Positions 17,605 to 28,570 are shown, numbered from the stretch's first letter. The stretch: DNA of 64,000 bases from Macrococcus bovicus (GCF_004359575.1 NZ_SCWF01000001.1:310001-374000), one strand, 5' to 3'. Made by a program: numbers and translations. The notes: generated by a model from the letters alone, not told the origin.

Positions 17605-18584
17605 TAGTATACTCCTTTATCTAAGTAATGACAGATATCTTTTGCGAAATAGGTGATGATCATATCTGCGCCCGCGCGCTTCATTGAAATCATCTGTTCC
17701 ATGACGATACGTTCCTCATCAATCCAGCCGTTAAGTGCAGCTGCTTTAGTCATCGCGTATTCCCCGCTGACATTATAGGCCACGACCGGTATATTTGAAT
17801 GGTTGCGGACGTCACGGATGATGTCAAGATAGCTCAGGGCCGGTTTGACAATCATCATGTCACAGCCTTCCGCAAGATCACTTTCCAGTTCACGCATCGC
17901 TTCTAAGCGGTTGGCCGGATCCATCTGGTAACCTTTACGGTCGCCCTGACCAGGCGTACTCTCTGCTGCATCACGGAACGGGCCATAGAAAGCAGAGGCA
18001 TATTTGATGCCGTAACTCATGATCGGTATATGATAGAAGCCTGCTTCATCGAGCCCCGCCCGAATCGCCTGCACAAAACCATCCATCATATTGCTCGGTG
18101 CAATGATATCTGCTCCTGCTTTCGCCTGTGATACTGCTGTCTTGACAAGCAGCGGCAACGTTTCATCATTGAGGACATGGCCATGGTCGTCCAGCACACC
18201 GCAGTGACCATGATCGGTATACTCACAGAGACACGTATCAGCGAGTACAAGCATATCCGGATAAAGTTCCTTCGATAATCGTGTGGCTTTCTGGATGATA
18301 CCATCATCGATAAAGGCACCCGTTCCGCAGGCATCCTTTTCATTCGGGATACCGAAGAACATCACTGCTCTGATGCCCGCATCGTACGTCGTCTTCAGCT
18401 CTTCATGCAGCATATTCAAGCTCAGTTGATAGACACCAGGCATGGATGGGACTTCATTTCTGATATTATCCTGTTCAATCACAAAGATCGGATAGATGAG
18501 ATCTTTCTTGGATAAAGTAGTCTCTCTCACCATATCACGCATCACTGCTGAACTTCTTAAACGTCTATGTCGGTCAAAATTCAT
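17604..18584 (-). CDS. hemB: Delta-aminolevulinic acid dehydratase (porphobilinogen synthase)
   Basis: This 326-residue enzyme condenses two 5-aminolevulinates to porphobilinogen. The metal site is the cysteine cluster in [15 protein letters not shown] (about 121-135), and the Schiff-base lysines lie in [16 protein letters not shown] and [13 protein letters not shown]. The Cys cluster indicates a zinc-type enzyme. It overlaps hemD upstream by 11 bases and hemL downstream by one base. Confidence 0.96.
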   Translation of the reverse strand: MNFDRHRRLRSSAVMRDMVRETTLSKKDLIYPIFVIEQDNIRNEVPSMPGVYQLSLNMLHEELKTTYDAGIRAVMFFGIPNEKDACGTGAFIDDGIIQKATRLSKELYPDMLVLADTCLCEYTDHGHCGVLDDHGHVLNDETLPLLVKTAVSQAKAGADIIAPSNMMDGFVQAIRAGLDEAGFYHIPIMSYGIKYASAFYGPFRDAAESTPGQGDRKGYQMDPANRLEAMRELESDLAEGCDMMIVKPALSYLDIIRDVRNHSNIPVVAYNVSGEYAMTKAAALNGWIDEERIVMEQMISMKRAGADMIITYFAKDICHYLDKGVY

Positions 18585-19251
18585 TCTGTTCCCTCATTTC
18601 CAGTATTTTGATAATCATCTGTTCTTTAGTCGCTTCTTCAGGCATCACACATTCTTGTCCGTAGTCGGACAGCCTGTTACGTGTCACAGGACCGATTGCG
18701 ACCACTGTAATCTCAACAGGCGCGTATAAACTGTAATACGCATCTACAGCTGACGGACTCATAAAAGTCAGAACGTCTACTTTCTGCGCTTCAATCATAG
18801 CATGAATCTGTTCTGCAGCCGAACGAGAAGGCGCCGGCCTGTACAGATCAATACGGTCCACTTGACCACGAGTGCCGAGAAACCGGCTCAGTGCCGGCCT
18901 GGCCTGCGTACTGGCGGGGAGACAGATTCGCTTGTTATCAAAGCGACGCCCCGCTTCAGCGATGAATGACTCCTGATTATACTCGCTTGGAAGGTAGTCT
19001 ACCGTATAGCCCTGCTCTTCAAGGGCTGCCTGCGTCTTAACACCTATCGCCGCGATGTGATCTGCTGTGATGTCATAAAGCTGACTGAACAGCTCCACCG
19101 CGTTCTGACTCGTAAAAATAAGCCAGTCATAGTGCTGATGATAGTCACTGCGTACGGGGAGCACTTCTATACCGATAAGCGGTATATGAACGAGCTCAAC
19201 TTCGTCTGTCTGTGTTTGTCCACTATCAGTCATCACTACAACTGGCTTCAT
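18574..19251 (-). CDS. hemD: Uroporphyrinogen-III synthase
   Basis: This 225-residue, poorly conserved enzyme cyclises hydroxymethylbilane to uroporphyrinogen III. Two-domain layout is suggested by [12 protein letters not shown] (about 47-58) and [14 protein letters not shown] (about 162-175), both typical of HemD. The assignment rests on these motifs and on position between hemC and hemB; the start overlaps the hemC stop. Confidence 0.9.
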   Translation of the reverse strand: MKPVVVMTDSGQTQTDEVELVHIPLIGIEVLPVRSDYHQHYDWLIFTSQNAVELFSQLYDITADHIAAIGVKTQAALEEQGYTVDYLPSEYNQESFIAEAGRRFDNKRICLPASTQARPALSRFLGTRGQVDRIDLYRPAPSRSAAEQIHAMIEAQKVDVLTFMSPSAVDAYYSLYAPVEITVVAIGPVTRNRLSDYGQECVMPEEATKEQMIIKILEMREQNEF

Positions 19252-20183
19252 TATGATCGACTTCCTTCTATATTTAATGCCTCAATAATCGCATAAGCAC
19301 CGTTTTCTTTCATTTCAGCCGCCGCCTCTTCACCCATTGACGCCGTATCGTTACTGCGGATATCGCTCGCAAAACGCTGTCTGCCGTCCGGTGACATGAT
19401 GAGTCCGCGGAAGTGTATTTCATCGTTCTCAACAACTGCGTGTCCCGCAATCGGTACTTGACAGCTGCCGTCCATCAGGCGCAGAAAATCGCGTTCAACT
19501 TGTGTGCAGCGTGCCACATCGTCATTATGCACGGCTTTCAATATGTTGAGGACAACTTCATCGTCTGCACGGCATTCGATTCCCAGCGCACCCTGCCCGA
19601 TCGCCGGCAGCATGACTTCAGGCTCAAGATATTCCGTCACCGTGTCTGCATTCCAGCCCATGCGTTTCAGACCGGCTGCCGCAAGAATGATCGCGTCGTA
19701 GGCATCGTTCTTCAGCTTGTTCAGACGCGTATCGATATTACCCCGTATCCACTCAATTTTCAGATGCGGATACTGATTCAGAATCTGAGCGCCGCGGCGG
19801 AGTGAACTCGTACCGACCACACTGCCTGCCGGTAAGTCTTTGAGTTTCGTATGATTTTTAGAGATAAAGGCATCTCGAGGATCTTCACGGTCTGGAATAC
19901 AGCCGAGTATCAATCCTTCCGGCAGGACACTAGGGACATCTTTCAGTGAGTGAATCGCAATATCGATCTCCTTGTTGAGCAGAGCCTGTTCAATCTCTTT
20001 GACGAACAGTCCTTTCCCTCCCACTTTAGAGAGCTGTACATCGACGATTTTATCTCCTTGTGTGACGATTTCCTTGAACTCAATTTCCAGCTCAGGAAAC
20101 TTCGCCTGCAGAGAATCTGTGAACTGCTTGCTTTGCGTTAAAGCCAGTTGACTTCTTCTCGTTCCCACTACGATTTTCACCAT
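19251..20183 (-). CDS. hemC: Porphobilinogen deaminase (hydroxymethylbilane synthase)
   Basis: This 310-residue enzyme polymerises four porphobilinogens. It opens with [16 protein letters not shown], and shows [25 protein letters not shown] and the dipyrromethane-cofactor cysteine in [15 protein letters not shown] (about 240). It sits ten bases after hemX and overlaps hemD by one base. Confidence 0.96.
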   Translation of the reverse strand: MVKIVVGTRRSQLALTQSKQFTDSLQAKFPELEIEFKEIVTQGDKIVDVQLSKVGGKGLFVKEIEQALLNKEIDIAIHSLKDVPSVLPEGLILGCIPDREDPRDAFISKNHTKLKDLPAGSVVGTSSLRRGAQILNQYPHLKIEWIRGNIDTRLNKLKNDAYDAIILAAAGLKRMGWNADTVTEYLEPEVMLPAIGQGALGIECRADDEVVLNILKAVHNDDVARCTQVERDFLRLMDGSCQVPIAGHAVVENDEIHFRGLIMSPDGRQRFASDIRSNDTASMGEEAAAEMKENGAYAIIEALNIEGSRS

Positions 20184-20193
20184 AATAATCCTC

Positions 20194-21027
20194 CTAATTA
20201 ATCAGCTGATGAAACTCTGAATATCTGCTGATGATCAGATAATTGACCATACAGATCAGAAAGAACATGATATTGATTTCCATCAGTCTGTTCAACTTCA
20301 TTTTTTTGTATGTGAAGAAATAAATATAAATCCCGTATATCAAGAGCACAATCGCTGAACCGACTACTTTACTGTCCAGCCAGATGGATGGCCCGATCAG
20401 TATCAGTCCCCACTGGACACCGAGCACCAGTGAGATAAGCAGCAGGATAAAGCCGATGATGCTGAAATGATTGACGGAGCGGCTGATAGAGGCAAGATCA
20501 TTCATCCTGAAGAACTTCTGGGTGAATCTCTTATTTTTCAGATTGCGCATCTGATAGAGATAAAGCCCGGCCTGTATCGCAGCGATTAGAAAAGTCACGT
20601 ACGCCGCTATTGCCAGCGTCACGTGTACCATCAGCAGCTCGTTCATCATATGCGAGACTGTGGTATGAGACTGATATTCCACCGGCTGAAACGTATGGAT
20701 CGACATAAAGATGAAGCCGATCAAGTTCATCATAAACCCTAAGAATTCAGTCCGGGTCGTCTCTGACATAACGATCGAGGCGATGATGATCAGCCACGTA
20801 AAGAAATAGAAGCCTTCTGTAATCGTCTGCACCGGAAAACGGCCAGTTGTCAGATAGAACTGACCGATCATCAAGGTCTGCATCACCAGCACAACGATCA
20901 GGAGCACAAAACCTATTTTCTTGATACGGTTATTCTTGTCGATAAAATCTATCAAATAACAGGCAATACTCATCATGTAAATGAAGAGTATTGCCTCATT
21001 AATTCTGACTGTCAGTAACTCAGACAT
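20194..21027 (-). CDS. hemX: HemX, CcsA-like membrane protein of the haem operon
   Basis: This 277-residue membrane protein has about eight hydrophobic helices and relates to the cytochrome c assembly (CcsA/ResC) family. HemX lies next to hemA in Bacillus and Staphylococcus and is reported to affect the level of glutamyl-tRNA reductase. Here it is four bases after hemA, in the expected place. The sequence alone does not show enzymatic residues. Confidence 0.88.
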   Translation of the reverse strand: MSELLTVRINEAILFIYMMSIACYLIDFIDKNNRIKKIGFVLLIVVLVMQTLMIGQFYLTTGRFPVQTITEGFYFFTWLIIIASIVMSETTRTEFLGFMMNLIGFIFMSIHTFQPVEYQSHTTVSHMMNELLMVHVTLAIAAYVTFLIAAIQAGLYLYQMRNLKNKRFTQKFFRMNDLASISRSVNHFSIIGFILLLISLVLGVQWGLILIGPSIWLDSKVVGSAIVLLIYGIYIYFFTYKKMKLNRLMEINIMFFLICMVNYLIISRYSEFHQLIN

Positions 21028-21031
21028 CTAA

Positions 21032-22363
21032 TCACCCATTTCCTGGTTCCAGCTGTCCTTGCATCGGTTTACTGTCTAAGCGTCTATGTGTTTCTACTTC
21101 GTTTGTAATGTTGAAGATTTCCTGGAAAAACTGCAGCTGCTCTTCGCGATTGGCACTACCGCTCAGTTCCTTCGCCTGCTGAATCGGATCTTTCAGCATC
21201 TGATTGATGATACTCTTCATATGCTTGGAAATCACTTTGCGGTCACGTTCAGACAAGTCCGGCATCTTACGGTCGATGCTGTCCATCGTCGTCTCCTGGA
21301 TGCGCAGTGCTTTCTCACGCAATGCAGTGATGACCGGAACCACGCCGAGCATATTGACCCAGTCAAGGAACTGGATGATTGCTGTCTCTATCATACCTGT
21401 GATCTTATCAGCGGCTTTTTCACGTTCAGCGAGATTGGCATCAACCAGACCTTTCAAGTCATCGACATCATAGTTGAAGACAAGGTCCAGTTCGCCGACT
21501 GCCGGATCAATATCACGGGGTACAGCGATATCTATCAGCACCAGCGGATGAGCAGGACGTAAATTCATGACGTGAGCCATCATGTCCGCTGTAATAATAT
21601 AATCACGTGCACTTGTCGAAGAGATAACGATATCATTCTCAAGAAGTGCACACTGAAGTTCTTCCATCAGCAGATGTCTGCCACCGAAACGGCCTGCTAA
21701 TGTTTCTGCTTTTTCTACCGTCCGGTTCATCACGGTGATATCCTTGGCACCGCTGCCCGCCAGATTTTCAAGCGCAAGCTCTGCCATCTCACCCGCACCG
21801 ATAATCAGAATGCGTTTGCCTTGCAGAGAACCCAGTATTTTCTTCGACAGTTCAACTGCCGCATACGAAACTGAGACCGCCTTGGAAGAGATATCTGTTT
21901 CAGAATGCGCACGTTTTGCCAGAGTAACCGCTTCTTTAAACAGCTTATTAAAAATAGTGCCCGTCGTTCCTTCACTCTGTGCCAGGAGGAAACTGTCACG
22001 GATCTGCCCGAGAATCTGTGTCTCACCTAAGACGATCGAATCAAGGCCAGCTGTCACTCTATATAAATGTCTCACTGCTTCATCATCAACTTTAACACTT
22101 GTCACACTTTTGACGGTCTCCATAGACACATCAAACCACTCAGCAAGGAATGCTTTCACATAGTAACGTCCTGTATGAATCTGATCGACCACTGCATAGA
22201 CTTCTGTCCGGTTGCAAGTCGATACGATGACACCCTCCAGTACTGATTTCTGATTAATCAGTGCTGAATGTGCCTGTTCAATATTCATTTCTGAAAAAGT
22301 CAGCTGTTCCCGTAAGCTGACGTCTGCTGTTCTGTGATTGACACTCACCACAACAATATGCAT
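21032..22363 (-). CDS. hemA: Glutamyl-tRNA reductase
   Basis: This 443-residue enzyme reduces glutamyl-tRNA to glutamate-1-semialdehyde, the regulated entry step of haem synthesis. It begins [21 protein letters not shown], has the catalytic cysteine in [12 protein letters not shown] and an NADPH-binding [13 protein letters not shown] segment. The start at 22363 follows GGGGG and matches relatives; the longer frame from 22387 would start over the promoter region. It is the first gene of the hemAXCDBL operon. Confidence 0.96.
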   Translation of the reverse strand: MHIVVVSVNHRTADVSLREQLTFSEMNIEQAHSALINQKSVLEGVIVSTCNRTEVYAVVDQIHTGRYYVKAFLAEWFDVSMETVKSVTSVKVDDEAVRHLYRVTAGLDSIVLGETQILGQIRDSFLLAQSEGTTGTIFNKLFKEAVTLAKRAHSETDISSKAVSVSYAAVELSKKILGSLQGKRILIIGAGEMAELALENLAGSGAKDITVMNRTVEKAETLAGRFGGRHLLMEELQCALLENDIVISSTSARDYIITADMMAHVMNLRPAHPLVLIDIAVPRDIDPAVGELDLVFNYDVDDLKGLVDANLAEREKAADKITGMIETAIIQFLDWVNMLGVVPVITALREKALRIQETTMDSIDRKMPDLSERDRKVISKHMKSIINQMLKDPIQQAKELSGSANREEQLQFFQEIFNITNEVETHRRLDSKPMQGQLEPGNG

Positions 22364-22394
22364 TTCTGTCGCCCCCAATATAGCCATTACTCCT

Positions 22395-22422
22395 ATTATA
22401 GCACTAACTCGCCCCGCTGTAA
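22395..22422 (-). promoter_or_regulatory. Putative hem operon promoter
   Basis: TATAAT (22395-22400) has a weak TTACAG -35 (22417-22422) 16 bases upstream, just ahead of hemA. The -10 is convincing and the -35 less so. Confidence 0.55.
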
Positions 22423-22432
22423 CAGGATGTGT

Positions 22433-23020
22433 TTATAAATAACGTTCAATGGCCTGCCAGATGACCGGGTTCTTTTCCTTAGATAATGAGGAGTAGCTGA
22501 TCAATGTATCGTTCTGATCGATCTCCAAGGCCTGTCTGATGATTTTCAGATGCTTCTGGATTTTCCCTTTTGGAATCTTATCTTCCTTTGTCGCGATGAT
22601 AATCGTCGGTATATCGTAATGCTTCAGAAAGTCATACATCAGTACGTCATCCTGCGAGGGTTCATGGCGGATATCGACAAGCTGGATGACTGCTGCCAGA
22701 TTTTCGCGTGTCGTTAAATAGGTTTCAATCATCTTACCCCAGCGTTCCCGCTCAGTCTTCGAGACTTTGGCATAGCCGTATCCCGGCACATCGACAAACA
22801 CCAGCTGCTCATCGATGTTAAAGAAGTTCAGGGTCTGCGTCTTGCCGGGCTTCGAGGAAATTCTCGCCATACTTTTCCGGTTGATCATCGTATTGATGAA
22901 TGATGACTTACCGACATTGGAACGACCGGCAAGTGCGATTTCCTTAAGGCCGGTATCAGGATACTGTTCCGGCCTGACAGCACTGATCAGAATCTCCACA
23001 TTATTTGGATTGATATTCAT
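22433..23020 (-). CDS. engB: Ribosome biogenesis GTPase EngB/YsxC
   Basis: This 195-residue GTPase acts in assembly of the 50S ribosomal subunit. G1 is [11 protein letters not shown]3 is DVPGYGYA, and G4 is ATKEDK, all in the expected order. It follows AGGAGGAG by five bases. In staphylococci ysxC lies between clpX and hemA, as here. Confidence 0.94.
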   Translation of the reverse strand: MNINPNNVEILISAVRPEQYPDTGLKEIALAGRSNVGKSSFINTMINRKSMARISSKPGKTQTLNFFNIDEQLVFVDVPGYGYAKVSKTERERWGKMIETYLTTRENLAAVIQLVDIRHEPSQDDVLMYDFLKHYDIPTIIIATKEDKIPKGKIQKHLKIIRQALEIDQNDTLISYSSLSKEKNPVIWQAIERYL

Positions 23021-23034
23021 ATTGCTCCTCCTTC

Positions 23035-23068
23035 AAAAAAGCCCCACAGGTCTTAACCCATGAGGCTT
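23035..23068 (-). terminator. Intrinsic terminator after clpX
   Basis: AAGCCTCATGGG pairs with CCTGTGGGGCTT and is followed by TTTTTT on the minus strand. Confidence 0.75.
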
Positions 23069-23073
23069 GTCCA

Positions 23074-24327
23074 TTAAGCTGTTTTAATACGTTCGCTGTT
23101 CTCGTCATAGAGTTCAGGTCCCACTGATTCACGGATTGTCTCTTCAGTGATGACCACTTTCTTCACCTTGTCTTCTGATGGGATATCAAACATAATATCC
23201 ATCATGCTCTCCTCAATAATAGAGCGCAGACCGCGAGCCCCTGTTTTACGTTCAATCGCCAGTTCACTGATCGCTGTTAACGCCTCATCCGTGAATTCCA
23301 GCTCCACACCGTCCAGTTCAAGCATCTTTCTGAACTGCTTGACTAATGCGTTCTTCGGCTGAGTCAGGATGTTTTTCAGTGCGTCTACATCCAGCTGCTC
23401 TAGATTAGCGACCACTGGAATACGGCCGATAAATTCAGGAATCAGACCATAGGCCTGTAAATCCTCAGGCTTGATCTGTGACAGCAGTGTCGATTCATCA
23501 AAATCACGGTCCTTGGTACCCGTGAAACCGATGACTTTCTCACCGAGACGGCGTTTGATGACTTCATCGATACCGTCAAAAGCACCACCCAGAATGAAAA
23601 GAATATTCGTCGTATCAATCTGAATGAACTCCTGGTTAGGATGTTTACGTCCACCTTGAGGCGGCACTGAAGCAACAGTGCCTTCAAGAATCTTTAAGAG
23701 CGCCTGCTGTACACCTTCACCCGAAACGTCCCGTGTAATCGAAGTATTCTCTGATTTACGGGCAATCTTATCAATCTCATCGACATAGATAATCCCTTTT
23801 TCAGCGCGCTCGATATCGAAGTCAGCAGCCTGGATCAGACGCAGCAGGATATTCTCTACATCTTCACCTACATAGCCTGCTTCAGTCAGACTCGTTGCAT
23901 CTGCAATCGCAAACGGCACGTTCAGTGAACGGGCAAGCGTCTGCGCAAGTAGCGTCTTACCGCTACCCGTCGGACCGATAAGTGCGATGTTACTTTTCTG
24001 CAGTTCGACACTATCTTCTTCTGATGCTGCCGGCTGAACAATACGCTTGTAGTGGTTATAGACCGCTACCGCAAGGGCTTTCTTGGCTTTTGTCTGACCG
24101 ATGACATATTCATCGAGCAGTGCAAGCATCTCTTTAGGTTTAGGCACTTCTGTGAGTTCCTCTGTCTCAGTCGTCCGCAGTTCTTCTTCTACGATTTCTG
24201 AGCAGAGCTCGATACATTCATTACATATATAAACGCCGCTGCCTGCGACTAGTTTCTTGACCTGATCCTGGTCTTTGCCGCAGAACGAACATTTTAAATT
24301 GTTTTCATCTTCATCAAATTTAAACAT
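23074..24327 (-). CDS. clpX: ATP-dependent Clp protease ATP-binding subunit ClpX
   Basis: This 417-residue AAA+ unfoldase delivers substrates to ClpP. The N-terminal zinc-binding domain shows CSFCGK and CNEC (about 14-38). The Walker A is [10 protein letters not shown], Walker B is IIYVDEIDK, and the ClpP-contacting IGF loop is seen in KVIGFTGT. Length is normal for the family. Confidence 0.97.
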   Translation of the reverse strand: MFKFDEDENNLKCSFCGKDQDQVKKLVAGSGVYICNECIELCSEIVEEELRTTETEELTEVPKPKEMLALLDEYVIGQTKAKKALAVAVYNHYKRIVQPAASEEDSVELQKSNIALIGPTGSGKTLLAQTLARSLNVPFAIADATSLTEAGYVGEDVENILLRLIQAADFDIERAEKGIIYVDEIDKIARKSENTSITRDVSGEGVQQALLKILEGTVASVPPQGGRKHPNQEFIQIDTTNILFILGGAFDGIDEVIKRRLGEKVIGFTGTKDRDFDESTLLSQIKPEDLQAYGLIPEFIGRIPVVANLEQLDVDALKNILTQPKNALVKQFRKMLELDGVELEFTDEALTAISELAIERKTGARGLRSIIEESMMDIMFDIPSEDKVKKVVITEETIRESVGPELYDENSERIKTA

Positions 24328-24392
24328 TTCTACACCCCTATCTTAATCAAAAATATACTAAAGTGTCTGAGCGAATGCAAATGATTAAACTG

Positions 24393-24427
24393 AAAGAGAA
24401 TCTGTAGTAAAAGCTACAGATTCTCTT
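24393..24427 (-). terminator. Hairpin after tig, probable terminator
   Basis: A 13-14 bp stem (AAGAGAATCTGTAG with its complement) follows the tig stop. The tail TTTCAGTTT is only moderately U-rich, so termination may be partial and clpX could receive some read-through. Confidence 0.55.
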
Positions 24428-24450
24428 CCGTTATTATGGTTGTCAGAACC

Positions 24451-25734
24451 TTATTTTGTTTTTGATTCTGCTACTAATACGTCGATTGCTTTTTGGATGC
24501 GAAGATCATCTTTTAATACTTCAGCGTTACCTAAAGCAGCACGGATATCTTCTACTGATAAACCGAACTGTTCGCTCATTTTAGTGAGTTCTGCTTCAAC
24601 ATCTTCATCTGAGATTTCGATGTTTTCAGCGTTAGCGATAGCTGCAAGCGTCAAGTTTGTTTTCACACGTTTCGCCGCATCTTCTGACATGCTTTCTTTC
24701 AACTGTTCTTCAGTCTGACCTGAGAACTGGTAGTAAAGGTCTAAGTTCAGACCTTGCTGTGCGATACGTTGTTCGAATTCCTGCATCATACGACCCAGTT
24801 CAGTGTCGATCATTGCTTGTGGGATATCGATTTCAGCGTTGTCTGTCGCTAAGTTGATAAGCTCTTCTTTCAGCATATTTTCAGCCTGAACTTTCTTCTG
24901 TTCAGCTAAGTCGCTACGGAATTTCTCTTTGTATGCATCTGCTGATTCAGCTGATGCATCTAATTCTTTCGCTAACTCGTCATCAAGCTCAGGAACTTCC
25001 TTCGTCTTGATTTCGTTGATTTTTACTTTGAATACTGCATCTTTACCCGCTAATTCTTCAGCGTGGTATTCTTCAGGGAATTTTACGTTCACATCTTTTT
25101 CTTCACCGACTTTAGTGCCGACTAACTGTTCTTCGAAACCTGGGATGAACTGACCTGAACCGATTTCAAGATCGTAACCTTCAGCTTTACCGCCTTCGAA
25201 CTGTTCATCGTTGACATAGCCATCGAAGTCTAAGTTAACAACATCACCTTCAGCAACTTCACCGTCTTCTTTAACTGTTAATTCAGCTTTACGAGAAAGT
25301 TCAGCATCTAAAGCGCTTTGGAATTCTTCATCTGATAATTCAGTATCCTGTGCTTCAACTTCAAGACCTTTGTAGTCTCCCAGCTTAACTTCTGGTTCTA
25401 CTGTCACTTTAGCTGTGAAGATCAGTTCTTTGTCTTTTTCCATTTGTTCGATATCGATTTCAGGACGATCGACCGGATTGATACCTGCTTCTTCTACTGC
25501 GTTTGCATATGCATCCGGTAAGATGAAGTCAAGTGCATCCTGATATAAAGATTCTACGCCAAAGCGTTGTTCAAATAATGGACGAGGCATTTTACCTTTA
25601 CGGAAACCTGGTACATTAACTTGCTTAACTACTTTTTTGAATGCTTTATCTAATCCTGATTTTACTTCTTCAGCAGGAACTGTAACCGTTAAGACGCCTA
25701 CATTCCCTTCTTGTTTTTCCCATTTTGCTGTCAT
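24451..25734 (-). CDS. tig: Trigger factor
   Basis: This ribosome-bound chaperone and peptidyl-prolyl isomerase has 427 residues from [17 protein letters not shown]. The ribosome-binding signature is [19 protein letters not shown] (about 41-59), the FKBP-like domain is central ([20 protein letters not shown]), and a long helical C-terminal domain follows. The start at 25734 follows GGAGG by nine bases; the longer frame is unlikely. Confidence 0.97.
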   Translation of the reverse strand: MTAKWEKQEGNVGVLTVTVPAEEVKSGLDKAFKKVVKQVNVPGFRKGKMPRPLFEQRFGVESLYQDALDFILPDAYANAVEEAGINPVDRPEIDIEQMEKDKELIFTAKVTVEPEVKLGDYKGLEVEAQDTELSDEEFQSALDAELSRKAELTVKEDGEVAEGDVVNLDFDGYVNDEQFEGGKAEGYDLEIGSGQFIPGFEEQLVGTKVGEEKDVNVKFPEEYHAEELAGKDAVFKVKINEIKTKEVPELDDELAKELDASAESADAYKEKFRSDLAEQKKVQAENMLKEELINLATDNAEIDIPQAMIDTELGRMMQEFEQRIAQQGLNLDLYYQFSGQTEEQLKESMSEDAAKRVKTNLTLAAIANAENIEISDEDVEAELTKMSEQFGLSVEDIRAALGNAEVLKDDLRIQKAIDVLVAESKTK

Positions 25735-25768
25735 GTGTGATAACCTCCAGAATTTTTTCAACTCATTT

Positions 25769-25806
25769 ATTATAGCATAATCTTAGTGTTGTACAACAAT
25801 ACTAAG
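25769..25806 (-). promoter_or_regulatory. tig promoter with overlapping inverted repeat
   Basis: TATAAT (25769-25774) and TTGTAC (25791-25796) have a 16-base spacer. The -35 sits inside a dyad (25782-25806) with outer arms CTTAGT / ACTAAG and a central GTTGTACAAC. The dyad could be a protein-binding site or a weak terminator for the gene upstream. Confidence 0.5.
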
Positions 25807-25808
25807 TC

Positions 25809-26759
25809 TTAAAGTTCATATTTCACTGCCTCATCGATCAGGGCCAGCACCCGGGCATGCTCCTCTGTCTGGACGAGCGGGTAGATGTCCGCCAGCTGGA
25901 ACATCGAGAGAGCGAAATGAATATAGCAGTCTGCGATGACCTCCGTCTCGATCATCTGCTCCCCGCTAGTGAAGTTCAGCGGATAAAGAACCAGTGCCTG
26001 GCGCTCCAGCCATGAGTCAATGGCTGGTATCATATCCGGCATATTGGACTCAAACCACTCTCTGACAAGCGGCAGAACATCCTGCATAAGAAAATAGCGC
26101 TCAAGCGGCACGACTTCAGACGACAGGAATGAGACAGTCGTCTCAAGTTTGCTCAAGTGAATGATCTCTCTTTCACCGGCCAGCCGGATATATTGGATAA
26201 GGGCGGTCTGGACAACAGGGTGCAGCGGTGATTTCAGAAGTTCAAGGAAAGTCCCGCTATAGGTCATATTTTCATCCGCTATCAGCTGATGAATAAAATG
26301 TACCTGACGCGCCGCAGTCCAGTCCGTGAAATCTGAGAGTTCATCCGCCGTCTGACGGTCACGCATATTTTTACGATGTCGGGCCTGGTCATAGAGTGGC
26401 AGAAGCTTCATTTTCAGTCGATGATCCACTTCTTCTGTACGCAGAGAATCAATCAGTTCAATCACTGTCTGGTACTGGCCCAGCTCATAGAGACTGAGCA
26501 GGAAATAATAGACGGTCACTTCATAGCTCGGATGGCCCATATTCAGCAGGATGCTCGCTTCTTCGCGCAGTTCCAGAAAGGACTCAAGGGCATAGAGAAC
26601 CTCCAGCTTCTGCAGCTGCTGGCGATGATTCAGTTCTACATGGCGCTCCAGTTCAGTGATTGTATCATAGGCCTGCTCAAATTCTTCTTGTGCCAGAAAT
26701 GTCTGCAGCTGACGATTCAGTTTGTCCGGCAGACCCGGAAAAGGAATGATGTCAGTCAT
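25809..26759 (-). CDS. TPR-like helical protein, conserved next to tig
   Basis: This 316-residue cytosolic protein is predicted almost wholly helical, with tandem helix pairs in the first 150 residues (for example FEQAYDTITELERHVELN and LYELGQYQTVIELIDSL) that fit TPR-like repeats. No catalytic motif or signal peptide is visible. A TPR-type protein of this size lies at the same place, upstream of tig, in staphylococci; its function is not known to me. The start overlaps the stop of the Nudix gene, so the two are coupled. Confidence 0.75.
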   Translation of the reverse strand: MTDIIPFPGLPDKLNRQLQTFLAQEEFEQAYDTITELERHVELNHRQQLQKLEVLYALESFLELREEASILLNMGHPSYEVTVYYFLLSLYELGQYQTVIELIDSLRTEEVDHRLKMKLLPLYDQARHRKNMRDRQTADELSDFTDWTAARQVHFIHQLIADENMTYSGTFLELLKSPLHPVVQTALIQYIRLAGEREIIHLSKLETTVSFLSSEVVPLERYFLMQDVLPLVREWFESNMPDMIPAIDSWLERQALVLYPLNFTSGEQMIETEVIADCYIHFALSMFQLADIYPLVQTEEHARVLALIDEAVKYEL

Positions 26760-27382
26760 TAATGGCCTGGCGTGTACATTGCTTCAATAATGAGGCGGCT
26801 CCATGTTTCATATGCCGGGACATCCATCAATCTATTTTTATCCACCCATTGAATAGAAAGTGTGTCCGTTTCAACCGCTCGCACATCAGCGCGATTGACA
26901 CAGATTTTGAAGACAAGACCGATATGGACACGTCCTACCTCATGACCGTCATCATTGATGAGCCCGATCAGTTCAAGATCGCTGTCCGGAATATCCGTAA
27001 GCCCTACTTCTTCTTCGAGTTCACGCCGGGCATTTTCAATCAGGATGCGTTCAATGTCGTCGCCTGCCAGCTGATTCATATGCCCGCCAACACCGATAGA
27101 GCTTAAGCCGTGCAGACGTTCCTCTCCTCCGCCTGTCAGACGCTTGTAGACCAAGATCTCGCCTTCTTCATTCTCGAGAACACAATAAGAGATAAGCTGT
27201 TTATATTCAGGCGTTTCCTCCATATCCCCGCGACGTCTGACTTCATATTTTGATAACGTCTCAAAGATCTCAAGTGCACGCTGATCTTCTATCGTAATAA
27301 AACCATTAAAGGCATTTTTTTCGTGGCTAAATATAGATTCGCGATCAACCACAATAATCTGTTCATCATATTTATTCATCAT
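26759..27382 (-). CDS. Nudix hydrolase family protein
   Basis: This 207-residue protein has a Nudix box with an insertion: GGHMNQLAGDD then ARRELEEEVGL at about 118-145. An N-terminal extension of 65 residues precedes the domain. Nudix enzymes hydrolyse nucleoside diphosphate derivatives; the substrate cannot be assigned. Two adjacent ATG codons compete for the start. Confidence 0.82.
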   Translation of the reverse strand: MMNKYDEQIIVVDRESIFSHEKNAFNGFITIEDQRALEIFETLSKYEVRRRGDMEETPEYKQLISYCVLENEEGEILVYKRLTGGGEERLHGLSSIGVGGHMNQLAGDDIERILIENARRELEEEVGLTDIPDSDLELIGLINDDGHEVGRVHIGLVFKICVNRADVRAVETDTLSIQWVDKNRLMDVPAYETWSRLIIEAMYTPGH

Positions 27383-27446
27383 TCTGCCCCTGTCTGTTTT
27401 TTAATAATATCTAAAGTTTATACGAAATGCTGTCAGTAGACAAATA

Positions 27447-27479
27447 AAAAAGGAAATGTGAAGTTTCACATTTCCTTTT
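27447..27479. terminator. Bidirectional intrinsic terminator next to the prophage junction
   Basis: A 14-bp stem (AAAGGAAATGTGAA with TTCACATTTCCTTT) has T runs on the minus strand side. It follows the stop of the truncated host gene end at 27481. Confidence 0.75.
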
Positions 27480-27480
27480 G

Positions 27481-27624
27481 TTAGCGTCCTGGGAGGGCGA
27501 TTTCAGCCCAGTCAGGACGCGGTTTTGAGCGTTTCTTGTCTGTAACTTGACCAAACGCTCCGGAAACACAGTTACTAATGATAAAGAAGATAGAGTTATA
27601 AGTCAAATAGACCTATTTAGGAAG
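27481..27624 (-). pseudogene. 3' end of a host gene and probable attL region
   Basis: An open minus-strand frame ends at 27481 with a natural-looking tail (GAFGQVTDKKRSKPRPDW, then AEIALPGR and stop) directly before a terminator. Upstream the frame can be followed only to about 27612 and has no start or ribosome site. The prophage integrase is at the other end of the element. I therefore read this as the displaced 3' end of a gene into which the phage integrated, with the intact 5' part beyond the right edge. I cannot name the gene; in staphylococci the rplT-rpmI-infC region follows, but this tail matches none of those proteins. The att core cannot be bounded without attR. Confidence 0.55.
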
Positions 27625-28497
27625 TTATAACGAGTAGTACTCAGAACTATACTTAATTAAGTCAGTAGGTTCTTTAAACTTCATTTTTTCATAATGTTTT
27701 AAGAATATTACCAATAACTTCAAATATTCTTTTATTACATTATACAACTCATTTTCGTAATGATTATATAAATCCTTAGAATCAATGTTTATTATACAAT
27801 CTCTATTGTAATACCTTTTTAAGTCAAAAGGTTTTTTTGGTTTATACAGGATATGGTATCTAAATTCTAGTACTTTATTTTCTTCCATAGCTAAAGTCAA
27901 GTTAGACAAGCTTAATTCAGCGGTCTCAATGATATATAATTCTTTATTTATTTTTTCCTTTTGCAAAATGTAATTACTTAATATAATCGGAATCATTTTA
28001 TCTATTCTACTAATTTGATTATAAATCGTATTAGAAATTTTTAACCAAGATTCAAATGGAAACTTAATAATTGAAGAAACGTCATAGTCTTTACTATTAA
28101 GTTCAATCAATCTTGAATTTAAATTTACATTTTCTCTCATAAAGAACTCATATGACATTAATTTTTTTCCAAGAAAATTGTCAGAGGGATTTACATTTAA
28201 AAGTGGATTTTTTGTAAATACCTGAAATTCGTTTAAAAACTCTAAATTTTTATTAGTTTTTGCGTTTAAATCTGACATTATTACTTGTTCTTTCATTAAT
28301 TTTGTTGCATTATCCCCAGCAATTTTTGCCCCAAGATAAGCACCATAACCCGTTGAAACAACACTTAATAAACCAATCATTGCAGCTACAATTTCAATTA
28401 CTTTACCAGGAAAACAGATAATCAATATACTTCCGAAATAAATGACATACAATAAGCTACCTAAAATTAGCCATTGCTCATACTTAGATATTTTCAT
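27625..28497 (-). CDS. Prophage cargo protein with two N-terminal membrane helices
   Basis: From the ATG at 28497 (GGAGGAG just upstream) this 290-residue protein has two hydrophobic helices (about 9-31 and 34-58), then a long, Lys/Asn/Ile-rich, mostly helical cytoplasmic part without recognisable motifs. Base composition is clearly more AT-rich than the late genes. It lies between the endolysin side of the prophage and attL, the usual place for lysogenic conversion genes. A role in superinfection exclusion or defence is possible but unproven; I recognise no family. Confidence 0.65.
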   Translation of the reverse strand: MKISKYEQWLILGSLLYVIYFGSILIICFPGKVIEIVAAMIGLLSVVSTGYGAYLGAKIAGDNATKLMKEQVIMSDLNAKTNKNLEFLNEFQVFTKNPLLNVNPSDNFLGKKLMSYEFFMRENVNLNSRLIELNSKDYDVSSIIKFPFESWLKISNTIYNQISRIDKMIPIILSNYILQKEKINKELYIIETAELSLSNLTLAMEENKVLEFRYHILYKPKKPFDLKRYYNRDCIINIDSKDLYNHYENELYNVIKEYLKLLVIFLKHYEKMKFKEPTDLIKYSSEYYSL

Positions 28498-28537
28498 TGA
28501 CTCCTCCACTTTTTAATCAACTATATCAGAAACTAAA

Positions 28538-28570
28538 TAAGCTACCTATCTCTTTTTGATAGGTAGCTTA
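28538..28570. terminator. Strong hairpin between two cargo genes
   Basis: A 12-bp stem (AAGCTACCTATC / GATAGGTAGCTT) overlaps the stop codon of the 28568 gene. The tail ATTTAGTTTCTG is only partly T-rich, so it is a probable, not certain, terminator. Confidence 0.55.

Noticed and set aside
27447-27624. tmRNA or tRNA as the attachment site
   Set aside because: No cloverleaf, CCA-type end or tag-peptide frame is visible; the segment reads as a protein gene end.
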